This document shows positions 1 to 9,719 of a DNA stretch of 64,000 nt, piece by piece (position 1 is the first letter of the stretch; every line of letters starts with the position of its first letter). The DNA is taken from positions 1-64,000 of the forward strand of contig LGRX02035398.1 of assembly GCA_001247695.2 (NCBI GenBank), given 5' to 3'. The translations under genes were made by a program, and so were the position numbers. Under the pieces are notes generated by a model. The model had not been told where the DNA came from. It worked only from the letters and a program-made list of their open reading frames with translations, and did no database searches. Origin of the DNA: Cymbomonas tetramitiformis (taxonomy: Eukaryota; Chlorophyta; Pyramimonadophyceae; Pyramimonadales; Pyramimonadaceae).

Positions 1-1
1 T

Positions 2-3000
2 GTTGGCCCCCCGGCGGACAATGCGCCATCCAACAACCTACATCTGGGGTTCTTCCAGAGCAAGCGCGAAGCTTTGGGAGCATTTGCTTTATTACCCGAG
101 CATGTACGTGCCCAAGCAATCGACGACCACGCGCAAGGGAAACCACCCACCTGGCATGCCGAAGCCGCAGCCGCGCTGGAGCAAGGAAGGCGCTTACTCC
201 GCGAACGTCGGCCGCGACGCAAGCGTGTGCGCTGGAGCGACGAGAAGCCCCATACTGAAGGTTTATCTCAAGAGCAGGCCGCTCCTGTGGCCGAGGAACC
301 ACCGTCACCGACACCGCCGCCCAAGCCCCATGCCAAGGAAGCGGAGGAGCCGGACGAGATTGACGAGACAGTGTCCCCGGAGATATGGCAACAGCTGCGC
401 GACCTTGAGGAGGAGTTCGGGGACGTCATATGTACGGAGCTGCCTGACTCCGTCCAAAGCCGCGACTACAAGAACAACATTCGCTTGCGATCCGACTGGA
501 GTGGACAGCCGCTACATCGGCGTAACTACAAGTTGTCGCAAGAGGAGCTTCGGCAACTTCGTGCACAACTTGACGAGCTGTTGACCAAGGGGTACATCCG
601 TCCATCGGCGTCTCCCTGGGGTTGTCCGGTACTTATGGTGCCGAAGCCGAGCAACCCTAAGGAGTTGCGCTTGGTTATCGACTACAGGTCGATAAACGAG
701 ATCACGGTCAAGGACAAGTACCCTCTTCCTGACGTACAAACCCTCCTCGATGACCTACAAGGAGCAACCGTCTTCTCCACAGCAGACGCCTTGTGGGGAT
801 TCTGGCAAGTTCCCATGGAACAGGAGGACATCGAGAAGACAGCCATGACCACCCACTTCGGAGCTTATGAGTGGCTGGTCATGCCTATGGGACTGAGCAA
901 CTCACCGAGCACGTGGCAAAGAATGATGACGCAGTACCTCGGACACCTACCCTTCTGCAGAGTGTTCGTGGACGACATCATGATTTTCAGTGACACGCCT
1001 GAGCAGCATGTCGGCCATGTACGAGCTGTATTAGCGGCCTGTCGCCAGCACAAAGTATACCTCAAGCGGAGCAAGTTGAAGTTGTGCATGCGAGCAGTAC
1101 GCTTCCTTGGCCATGTGTGCAGTAAGGAAGGTTGTCGCCCCCAACGCGACAAAGTTGCCTCGGTTCGCGACTGGCCGGAGCTCGAGACTGTCACCCACGT
1201 GCGCCAATTCCTTGGAATGTGTGGCTTTTACCGGCGGTACATCCAGTCCTTCGCTCACATTGCCCACCCTCTCACTCGCCTCACGAAGATGGGAGTGCCA
1301 TGGACTTGGGGCAAGGAGGAGAAAGAAGCCTTCCAACGATTGAAGTCAGCATTGATTTCAGCACCAATCCTCGCCCTACCGGACCAGCGCTCAGCAGCCG
1401 ATGGGTCTCGCCCATTTTGCGTGCAGACCGACGCGAGTGCGGTCGCACTAGGAGGCGTGCTGATGCAAGACCTGGGACGAGGTCTTCAACCGTTGGCCTT
1501 CGAGAGCAGGCAATTCTCCTCGGCCGAGCAGAACTACCACGCTGGGGAGCGGGAGCTGTGCGCCATCCACCACTGCACCACAGTGACGTGGAGGCATTAC
1601 CTTATATTCACCGACTTCAAACTCATGGGTGACCACAAACCCTTGCAGTGGCTCTTCGCGCCAGCTCGGGAGCTGAGTCGACGCCAAGCACGCTGGTATG
1701 AAGACTTGGTGGAAGTGGGCGTGCACCAAATGGAGCACGTACCTGGCCGATGCCTAGTAGTTCCGGACGCCCAATCCAGACGACCAGACTACAAGCAGTC
1801 ATCCGCCAGGGAGGGGCTCAAGGAGAAGGGCGTGGTCGACCGGGACACAGACGAGCCTCGTCAGAGTGTGCCAAGGGAGTCGGCTGAGAGCTCAACCCCC
1901 GCCGATCCCACCTCAGTATTCGGTGCAATCGACGAGGACGACACCGACGAAGAGCCGTCCGAGGAGCCCGCTAAAGTCAAGACCCTTGAAGACCCCATCT
2001 CGGTGCTCGACTCCACGTTTGACTACTCCGACTCTGAAGACGAGTCTGTACCTCCGGTCAGCCCCCCGATGGTCGTTGGGGAGCTCACTCATCTGAATGG
2101 GCTCACCTGGGTGGAAACCCCCGACCTGTGGGAAGACGCAGCTGAGACGTTGCACACCGCGGAGCGCGCCTTGCATGAAGCCACCCTTGCGGGCGTCACT
2201 ACTCGCTCTCGCTCGCAACCGGAGCAAGCCCCCTCTCCAGCCCCCTCAACTCCCCTTAGTCCTTCCCCTCCCAGCAAACAAAGTTCCCCTCCCGCGTCAA
2301 GCTCCCACTACGATAACGTGGTAGACCGGCAGGACTGGAAACTGGTAAAGGAGAAGTTCGAAGAGATCTCAGCGCAGTACGGCCCGTTCGACGTGGACGC
2401 GTGTTGTGACTCCATGGGCGTCAACCGCCAGGTGGACACCTATTGGACGGAGTGCCTCAAGCAGCAATGGCGGGGAAAGCACGTCTGGTGCAACCCCCCC
2501 TACACCAAGGATAGCAACCTCATTGAGAGGATCCTACGCCACTTTATGGCTGAGTGGCGCGCCGACCCAGAAAACACGTCGGCGATGTTCCTACTGCCGG
2601 ACTATGACGCGTCCTGGCGCACCCTTATCCAGCCCAAGTACGGCCTGCACGTGGTCAAGGTGTTCGACCTCAAGGATGCCAAGGGTCACCCTACATGCTT
2701 GTTTGAGTCACCAGATGGAGGCCGACCAGCGCTGCGGTGGCCCGTGCTGCTGGTGTGGGCGCCAGCGGCCAGCCGGACTCGGCCTCGAGCGAAGAGTGCC
2801 CGTGCGCCCGCCGCTCAAGGTGCAAGCGAGCCTATGGTCACGTCAGGGCCAGCGGCCAAGGCACGCGCAACCAAAGGACCACTGAAGGCATGCCAGTTCG
2901 TGAAAGCACTACGCGCGGAGTACGAACGTAGCCCTTACCTCACGATGTTAAAGGAAGAGCTTTTAGCCGCCCCGCACCAGCGCACGGACACCTTCCGTAT

Positions 3001-5572
3001 GGTTGACGACATGATCTGGCGCATCGCGGAGGGACGCTACCAGCTGGTGTTGTCATCCGACTCTCCCCTTCGAGAGATAGTCATGCGTGAAGCGCACGAG
3101 TCCCCCGCGGCGGGACACACCGGACGAGATAAGACTCTTGCTCGGATAGTGCGGCGGTTCTGGTGGCCTCGCATGAACAAAGACGTCACCGACTGGACCC
3201 GCTCGTGCTTGATATGCCAGCAGACCCGCCCGAGGAACAGCTATCCGGATGGCCAGCTGAACCCCCTCCAGGTCCCGGTCAGGCTGTGGCAGGTGGTGAG
3301 CATTGACTTCGTCACAGGTCTGCCGCGCACGGAGCGGGGCTACGACGCCTTCGCCACGTTCACGGACACGTTGTCCAAGATGGTGCACGTGGTCCCCATG
3401 CTGTACTCTGACAGTTCCGCTGAGCAAGTGGCACGAATGTACTTCGACCATGTTTGGCGACTGCACGGTGCTCCCATGAAGATCGTTTGTGCCAGGGACT
3501 CTCGCTTCCGTGACGCCTTTCATATGGAGTTGCATCGCCTTATGGGGGTGCAGGTGGCCTCCACTACGCCGTACCATCCACAAGGGGACGGTCAAGTGGA
3601 GCACACAAACCACACGGTGGAGCGCATGTTGCGCGCCTACGTTGACGCAAACCAGACAGACTGGGATTTGTGGTGCACCCCGGTGGAGTACGCCATTAAC
3701 GACTCCAGGTCCGCGGTTACTGGATTCACACCCTTCGAGCTTTGCTATGGGCATGCCCCAGCGTCGCAGCTCGACTTCTTCGTAGAAGCTGCGTTGGCCT
3801 CTCGTAGGGGCCGCGCCAAGGGGGGGAGAGGGGACGTCGTGAAGAAAGGCACGGCCCACGAGACCGCCCGGCAGTTTGTTCAGCAGTTGCAGACTGCTCG
3901 CGATAGGTTGCTGGTAGCTCAGCAGCAGCAAGTGGCCCAGTATGACGCTCGCCATCGCGCTCGCCGGTACGCAATAGGTGACATGGTGTGGGTGGACGCC
4001 ACGCATCTCACCCAGCCCGGGGATCGGGGCCTACACAAGAAGTTGCTGAAGAAGCGCCTGGGTCCGATGGAGGTGCTGGAGGCCTTCCACAGCGACCGGC
4101 AGATGGAGCTCGCCACCGAGGACCGAGGGGCCCCCGCGGCTTACCGCCTGAAGCTACCACCACAGTGGAAGGTGCACGACGTCTTCACCGTGGATAGACT
4201 CACCCCAGTGGAGTCGGGCCAGGACAAGTTCGCGGACAGGAGTGCGGAGATTCCGCCTCCCCCTGTGGACGTGAGCGGTCGTAAGGAGATGGCGGTGGAG
4301 TGCATTGAGAGGTCACGCACGAGGAGACGTAGCGGGCGGACATGGACGGAGTACATGGTCAAATGGGTAGGTATGCCGCGCTCCGAGAATGAATGGAAAA
4401 CTCGCGAGGACCTCGAATTCGATGGAGTTGGCCGAAAAGGGATACCTAACCGCGCTCTTCAGGAGTTCGAGAAGGTCGAGGCCAAGAGGCAAGAACGTGA
4501 AAAGAGTAGAGTCACTCGCAAACGCGAGGAGTCAGCAGGAGCGATATGGTTGACGGATCCTGAAGAGTTACAGGCGGACGGAATGGCGTGGATCCCGGAA
4601 GAACGAGCTGACGACGAGGTGGGCACATTCGCGACGGTGTCGTCCACTAGTTTCATGCCATCCCAAGGACCTGGTCGAGGAGCGGCACGCCTACAGCCGT
4701 CTCGACGCCCAATACGGATCTTGGTGTTGTTTTGTGGCACAGGCTCCGTCGAACGACAGTTCAGCAAGCAGTTTCCTGGGTGTGAGGTAGTCTCGGTGGA
4801 CATCCAGAACCGATGGAAGCCCACTCACTGCGAAAACGTCCTGCACTGGGACTATCGGCAGTTCTCGCCCAAGCACTTTGACGTCATTTGGGCGAGCCCT
4901 CCATGCACGGAGTATAGCCAAGCCAAAACGGTAGGGATACGAAACTTGCGTGGTGCTGACAGACAAGTGCGGAGAACGCTGGAGATCATCAAGTACCTCC
5001 AGCCGAGCTTCTACTTCATCGAGAACCCGCGTGGCCGAGCTCCTCATGGGTTACACACTCGCCGATGCATGCAAGGGTTGCCACCTCCGCATCTGGCTAC
5101 GTATTGTAAGTATGGTATGCCCTACAAGAAGCCCACCCACTTCTGGACCAACGCGCCTATCGCCACTCTGAAGTCTTGCGACCCCGAAAACCCCTGCGAC
5201 TTCAAACGCCGTTATGGGCGGCACGAGAAGATGGCGCAGAGCGGCTCCGCCAGCAGATTGTCGGGCGACCCTAGACCAGGCATGGGAGCTGGATGGCACG
5301 TGTATGGCATCCCCGCAGCCTTGCTTAAACAATTATTCAGCTCTCTACCAGTGGAACAACCCGTGGGGGCAATCGCAGCGGTGTGTGAATACCTAGCGGA
5401 GCTGCTTTGGAGAGATGAAAATGAGACAGGTCTCAACGATGAAAGAGTCTGCGCTAATCCGGAAGAAGCTGACGAGGAGCCGGTGACCTTGATGCCGGAG
5501 TACAGCCCTACGCCGCCACCAGTGATGTCCGACGACAGCGAGTGGGACACCATGGGCTCCGAATCAGCCTAA
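2..5572 (+). CDS. Ty3/gypsy chromovirus Pol with adenine- and cytosine-methyltransferase domains (5' end outside window)
   Basis: The frame is already open at base 2, so Gag and protease lie outside the window; residues below count from the first Met at 74. In order: RT (IRPSASPWG ~173, FVDDI ~298), RNase H (QTDAS ~450 and GERE), a Dam-like DNA N6-adenine methyltransferase domain (~750-895, FDVDACCD and CNPPY), HHCC zinc region (~1008-1054), integrase core (~1075-1240), chromodomain (~1406-1449), and a phage-type C5-cytosine methyltransferase (~1546-1710; LVLFCGTGSVE motif I, SPPC motif IV, FIENP motif VI). Known chromoviruses end after the chromodomain, so both methyltransferases are additions. 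The integrase motif normally reading SDRDPRF is CARDSRF here (~1137-1143): the Asp aligning with the second catalytic Asp is Ala. The copy may therefore be integration-defective although its frame is intact. Domain calls are from motifs; methyltransferase activity is inferred. Confidence 0.9.
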   Translation, partial: VGPPADNAPSNNLHLGFFQSKREALGAFALLPEHVRAQAIDDHAQGKPPTWHAEAAAALEQGRRLLRERRPRRKRVRWSDEKPHTEGLSQEQAAPVAEEPPSPTPPPKPHAKEAEEPDEIDETVSPEIWQQLRDLEEEFGDVICTELPDSVQSRDYKNNIRLRSDWSGQPLHRRNYKLSQEELRQLRAQLDELLTKGYIRPSASPWGCPVLMVPKPSNPKELRLVIDYRSINEITVKDKYPLPDVQTLLDDLQGATVFSTADALWGFWQVPMEQEDIEKTAMTTHFGAYEWLVMPMGLSNSPSTWQRMMTQYLGHLPFCRVFVDDIMIFSDTPEQHVGHVRAVLAACRQHKVYLKRSKLKLCMRAVRFLGHVCSKEGCRPQRDKVASVRDWPELETVTHVRQFLGMCGFYRRYIQSFAHIAHPLTRLTKMGVPWTWGKEEKEAFQRLKSALISAPILALPDQRSAADGSRPFCVQTDASAVALGGVLMQDLGRGLQPLAFESRQFSSAEQNYHAGERELCAIHHCTTVTWRHYLIFTDFKLMGDHKPLQWLFAPARELSRRQARWYEDLVEVGVHQMEHVPGRCLVVPDAQSRRPDYKQSSAREGLKEKGVVDRDTDEPRQSVPRESAESSTPADPTSVFGAIDEDDTDEEPSEEPAKVKTLEDPISVLDSTFDYSDSEDESVPPVSPPMVVGELTHLNGLTWVETPDLWEDAAETLHTAERALHEATLAGVTTRSRSQPEQAPSPAPSTPLSPSPPSKQSSPPASSSHYDNVVDRQDWKLVKEKFEEISAQYGPFDVDACCDSMGVNRQVDTYWTECLKQQWRGKHVWCNPPYTKDSNLIERILRHFMAEWRADPENTSAMFLLPDYDASWRTLIQPKYGLHVVKVFDLKDAKGHPTCLFESPDGGRPALRWPVLLVWAPAASRTRPRAKSARAPAAQGASEPMVTSGPAAKARATKGPLKACQFVKALRAEYERSPYLTMLKEELLAAPHQRTDTFRMVDDMIWRIAEGRYQLVLSSDSPLREIVMREAHESPAAGHTGRDKTLARIVRRFWWPRMNKDVTDWTRSCLICQQTRPRNSYPDGQLNPLQVPVRLWQVVSIDFVTGLPRTERGYDAFATFTDTLSKMVHVVPMLYSDSSAEQVARMYFDHVWRLHGAPMKIVCARDSRFRDAFHMELHRLMGVQVASTTPYHPQGDGQVEHTNHTVERMLRAYVDANQTDWDLWCTPVEYAINDSRSAVTGFTPFELCYGHAPASQLDFFVEAALASRRGRAKGGRGDVVKKGTAHETARQFVQQLQTARDRLLVAQQQQVAQYDARHRARRYAIGDMVWVDATHLTQPGDRGLHKKLLKKRLGPMEVLEAFHSDRQMELATEDRGAPAAYRLKLPPQWKVHDVFTVDRLTPVESGQDKFADRSAEIPPPPVDVSGRKEMAVECIERSRTRRRSGRTWTEYMVKWVGMPRSENEWKTREDLEFDGVGRKGIPNRALQEFEKVEAKRQEREKSRVTRKREESAGAIWLTDPEELQADGMAWIPEERADDEVGTFATVSSTSFMPSQGPGRGAARLQPSRRPIRILVLFCGTGSVERQFSKQFPGCEVVSVDIQNRWKPTHCENVLHWDYRQFSPKHFDVIWASPPCTEYSQAKTVGIRNLRGADRQVRRTLEIIKYLQPSFYFIENPRGRAPHGLHTRRCMQGLPPPHLATYCKYGMPYKKPTHFWTNAPIATLKSCDPENPCDFKRRYGRHEKMAQSGSASRLSGDPRPGMGAGWHVYGIPAALLKQLFSSLPVEQPVGAIAAVCEYLAELLWRDENETGLNDERVCANPEEADEEPVTLMPEYSPTPPPVMSDDSEWDTMGSESA

Positions 5573-5610
5573 CGACTGTGCATCTAAGCACAAGCGAGGA
5601 CGCTTCCCAC

Positions 5611-5626
5611 CTGAAGGGGGGGGGAG
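5611..5626 (+). other. Polypurine tract of the left chromovirus
   Basis: A purine run, CTGAAGGGGGGGGGAG, lies about 40 bases after the Pol stop and directly before TTGTGC. This is the usual position of the plus-strand primer just upstream of a 3' LTR. The minus-strand element at the other end of the window has a matching run followed by TTGTGC. Confidence 0.7.
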
Positions 5627-6130
5627 TTGTGCTAGGACAACACACGGTGTCATGCGCGGATGACTCAGCAATGTCACACATGCCAGAAGTGTCATACGCG
5701 CCTTACAGCATTAGCGCCCGAGACCCCTGTTGAGGAAGAGACCCCCCTTATATGGGAGCACACAGTACCACTGTACTGTGTAATAATGTGACATGTAGAA
5801 TACTGGCACATCATACTGCATGATAATGTAGTACAAGCATATGATAGGTTGATGAGACTTGGCCATGCTGACTAGGATTACCTCAGAGAGCTGAGTGAAT
5901 AAGTAATGGCCAAGGCCAAAGAAACAGTTGAGATTTCTAGAGTAAAAACAGCCGCATGGCAAAAGTCAATATAATACCTAATTCTTACTGCAAATATATG
6001 CAATGAGTCTGGACATAGTTCCTAAGAATCGACATAGCTTGATTAGTCTTATATAGTGCATAATATAGAACCTTGCACTATATATGATCCACAAGTAGTT
6101 TCACAGTCACTGTCAAGTAGAGGTTTAGTA
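5627..6130 (+). repeat. Probable 3' LTR of the left chromovirus (right edge uncertain)
   Basis: It begins with TTGTGCTAGG immediately after the polypurine tract and contains a TATA-like element (CTTATATGGG, near 5748). No second LTR lies in the window, so the right edge is inferred only. It could extend to CCTACA at 6142, but the stop codon of the leftward gene lies at 6138-6140, so the boundary is unresolved. Confidence 0.45.
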
Positions 6131-6137
6131 CTGCCTC

Positions 6138-8330
6138 CTACACTTCTTCCGCATTCGATGGTAGGTTGTCTCCCTCGGGGGTAACGTCAAGTGGAAATTG
6201 GTGAGGACTACGTTCCGCGTCAACAGTGACTACATCAATGAATCCAGAAATCCCGAAATAGTACCTGCCATCGTCTAAACCAGCTGAATTTGCCGCCTCG
6301 TGCGCCTCGGGGGGCGCCTCGCCCGCATCTCTGCACAATATCGTCCCAACATGTTTCCAACATCCCATCAACATGCTGCAACCATCACGATAGCGTGCTG
6401 CAGCATAGTTACGGCTAAAGCAAGTAGGCAAGGAAACATGATGAGATGTATCACCTGGAAAAGCTCTTCGATATGGACGATGAACTAGTCGACATTGAGG
6501 ATGCCCGCAAGTCAGGCATGCTACTTCCGATGGTCCCATATAAAGCATGCCCCGCGTGCGCCTCGTACGCCTCGGGGGGCGCCTCGCCCGCATCTCTGCA
6601 CAATATCGTCCCAACATGTGTTCAGCATCCCATCAACATGCTGCAACCATCACGATAGCGTGCTGCAGCACTATTGCAGCGAGCCACGTGAGGAATGGTG
6701 GGAGGGAAACCATGCCCCACGAGAGTCCCTTACCTTGCACTCCCGCCGGCTAGTGGAGGGCTCGTGGGTGCCTCAGCATTGGGCGGCGGGGGGGACTCCT
6801 TGCTTTGGGCCTCGTACGCCTCGGGGGGCGCCTCGCCCGCATCTCTGCACAATATCGTCCCAACATGTGTTCAGCATCCCATCAACATGCTGCAACCATC
6901 ACGATAGCGTGCTGCAGCACTATTGCAGCGAGCCACGTGAGGAATGGTGGGAGGGAAACCATGCCCCACGAGAGTCCCTTACCTTGCACTCCCGCCGGCT
7001 AGTGGAGGACTCGTGGGTGCCTCAGCATTGGGCGGCGGGGGGGACTCCTTGCTTTGGGCCTCGTACGCCTCGGGGGGCGCCTCGCCCGCATATCTGCACA
7101 ATATCGTCCCAACATGTGTTCAACATCCCATCAACATGCTGCAACCATCACGATAGCGTGCTGCAGCACTATTGCAGCGAGCCACGTGAGGAATGGTGGG
7201 AGGGAAACCATGCCCCACGAGAGTCCCTTACCTTGCACTCCCGCCGGCTAGTGGAGGGCCCGTGGGTGCCTCAGCATTGGGCGGCGGGGGGGACTCCTTG
7301 CTTTGGGCCTCGTACGCCTCGGGGGGCGCCTCGCCCGCATCTCTGCACAATATCGTCCCAACATGTGTTCAACATCCCATCAACATGCTGCAACCATCAC
7401 GATAGCGTACTGCAGCACTATTGCAGCGAGCCACGTGATGAATGGTGGGAGGGAAATCATGCCCCGCGAGAGTCCCTTACCTTGCCTCTTGCATGCCACG
7501 AACTCTTTCGACAATCCGTTGCAAGCAATTAGGCACCGGTGGAACAAGTCGAAACGATTTCCCCTTAAAGGTTACCGTTGCCGGTTCTAGCTCCAAGATG
7601 TCGGAAGGTGGTAACCAAGTCGGCCACGCGGTATTGTCTGGAGATAAATCGTGCGCAAATCTGGAGAAATCGTGCGGGAGCAGTCGCGTTGGCAGCCACT
7701 TATGATTGATGCCATACCGTGTCCACTTCCACATAGTGCGCATCGACTTTCCTGCAATGTGTTCCAGGATCCCTACAATATAATCTCAATATGTATGCAA
7801 CATATGGTGACCATGTTGCATACATGTAGCAAAGAGTCCTGTGAAGCAAGAAAGACACAACCTCAACGTCGAGAAGAAAGAGAAAGGGTGCTACCTCGCG
7901 GACAACTCCAGTTCCCTCGTAGATATTGGAAGATGTGGAGGCGCAATCCACGCCAAAAGGCGTTCCTTCTTCGTAATCGTTTCATACTCCGGGTCGCGGA
8001 AGCCTTCCGCGGTACTCCAACCTTCCGGGAATATGAGCTTGATATTGGGAGGGGGTTTGAGGGATGTACCCTCCTGAGCATTGGAAGGTTTGATCGGCTC
8101 TCGATCGGCTAAGCACCCGCCTTGCGCGGGATTTCTCATCGCGCGCTTGGCTAACGAAGATTGTTGTACGGGGGGGGGCGCCTTCCCTTGGACGAGGGCG
8201 GCGGCTCTAGCCGAAGGCAGGCCGGTTCGATGTCGCTCCGCATCACTTGCTGATGATGATTGAGGGGATCGTTCATGGCGAGGTCGCTTTTCACCATGAA
8301 CAATTTGATCTCCTCGGACCATACTGCATT
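6138..8330 (-). CDS. Leftward multi-exon gene with tandemly duplicated proline-rich exons, function unknown
   Basis: I do not recognise this protein. Reading leftwards, exons are supported by GT-AG borders and continuous phase: about 7751-7481, then 7342-7232, 7093-6983 and 6844-6734 (three copies of one 111-bp exon), 6595-6455, and a last exon 6330-6138 ending in TAG. An exon at about 8322-7895 precedes them, but its joint to the 7751 exon is not in phase under the simplest splice choice. Each 111-bp exon encodes 37 codons rich in Pro, Ala and Glu (DAGEAPPEAYEAQSKESPPP onward) and enters and leaves in the same phase, so extra copies keep the frame. The last exon reads RYYFGISGFIDVVTVD. The gene diverges from the rightward gene at 9720, and both have introns rich in CAATATG-like words, suggesting one larger element. 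Confidence 0.6.
6334..7480 (-). repeat. 249-bp tandem exon-plus-intron duplication
   Basis: Units start every 249 bases (donor-side exon ends at 6734, 6983, 7232 and 7481 are exactly 249 apart). They are nearly identical, and a diverged partial unit follows on the left. Each unit is one 111-bp exon plus one 138-bp intron on the minus strand. Long plus-strand open frames across it are an artefact, because 249 is divisible by three. Confidence 0.9.
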
Positions 8331-8639
8331 GAAGTCCCCTTTACCACGCCCATCACCCTTCGAAAATGTACTGCAATTATGCTGTAATATATTGGACATA
8401 TACTGCGGACATATTGACGATATGCTGAAGGAACTTTCAAGTAAAGCAATAACCCAAAAGTAGGTTTTCGGACACCCCCACAAAAAACGCACACAAGCTA
8501 TGTCGCAAAATATAGCTCCTGAGTCCATATAACAAGTCTCACCAGAATTGAAGAACATGTTTTTTCAACTTTTGTAGGGCTCACTTCAACACTTCCGCAG
8601 CATACTGAAAGGGGGGGCTAAAGGCAGGGCTCAAGGTCT

Positions 8640-8725
8640 TGAGCCCTCAGGTATTGAAGTGAGCCCTCACGTATTGAAGTGAGCCCTCACGTATTGAAGT
8701 GAGCCCTCACGTATTGAAGTGATCC
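8640..8725. repeat. 20-bp minisatellite, about four copies
   Basis: The word GTATTGAAGTGAGCCCTCAC repeats head to tail about four times. Single copies of related words reappear in the adjacent foldback arms and near 12,630, so they belong to a local dispersed family. Confidence 0.85.
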
Positions 8726-8806
8726 CTGCCTTGAGCTCTGCAGGCGGTTGCACGCGGTTGCACGCATATTGACCTTTACAAAATTTAAAAAACTTTTTAG
8801 AGGAGA

Positions 8807-9056
8807 ATCTGTTCAATACTACTTCAATACGTGAGGGCTCATTCTAATACGTTACCGCTTGCAGGCGTATTGAAATGGCGTATTGGAGATGTATTGAAAA
8901 CTGCTGATGTCAGCTTTGCCAGTGCCACGTCAGACGGATCTTCGCAAAACTGACTTGGCACTTTTTCGACCCATCTCCAATACGCCATTTCAATACGCCT
9001 GCAAGCGGTCGCGTATTGCAGTGAGCCCTCACGTATTGCAGTAGTATTGAACAGAT
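8807..9056. repeat. Foldback element with 85-bp inverted arms
   Basis: Bases 8807-8891 are the imperfect reverse complement of 8972-9056, separated by an 80-base loop. The arms include GGCGTATTGAAATGGCGTAT and its complement. No ORF is present. It looks like a MITE or foldback remnant; no clear target duplication was seen. Confidence 0.8.
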
Positions 9057-9270
9057 TGAACGATTTTCGGGGAAACAATTTTGGAATTTTAATTTTTAGG
9101 AGAATCTGCACCCCTCGTTCGTGAATCGAACGGCCGAATTCGTAACTCAAGAAGTACCCCCAAAATGACCCCTGAGATGGCCTGGGTAAAAAAGGTTATC
9201 ATTGACCTTTAGATGGAGGTGGTACACTTCGCCAGCGAGGAGGAGCTCAACTCCTCGCAGACAAGGTGTA

Positions 9271-9343
9271 TACCTCCAGTGGGACTCGAACCCACTACCG
9301 CAGGCTTTGAAGACCGACGGCCAACCACTAGACCATTGTGACA
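9271..9343 (-). repeat. tRNA-like sequence (SINE head or tRNA pseudogene)
   Basis: On the minus strand there is a good A-box (TGGTCTAGTGG), a B-box (GGTTCGAGTCC) inside a perfect five-pair T-stem (GTGGG/CCCAC), and a seven-base anticodon-type loop CTTCAAA that would give anticodon UCA. The acceptor strands do not pair and the D-stem is poor. A working tRNA is therefore unlikely; a tRNA-derived SINE is the best guess. Confidence 0.45.
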
Positions 9344-9719
9344 ACGTGATTGAAAAGATGTTGCGTATTGGACTACAGTACAGTAACGTATGAACACAAA
9401 TGAAAAATCGGGTTAGACGTTCCCCCCCCCCAAAAAAAAGAAAAAGAGCGCGATGACAATCGAGATGCACGATGGACGAAATTTCAAAATGCATTTCCAA
9501 ACGGTCGGTCGTCGCAGGTGCAATGCGCCCGATACATGCGGCCAACATGCGTGCACGATGCATGGTAACACCCATCGCATCACGGCAACGTACGGAAGGC
9601 CTCCTGGAAGCACGTTGACGTTCCAGCAGCCGCCCTTCCAGCACGTTCCAGCACCAGCCAGCAGAGGTGTAAACAAAGCCAGCAGAGGTGTAAGAAAAGC
9701 CAGCAGAGGTGTAAGAAAA

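Noticed and set aside
6495..7532. 345-residue plus-strand open frame with repeats
   Set aside because: It exists because the 249-bp repeat length is a multiple of three; splice sites and phase support coding on the minus strand.
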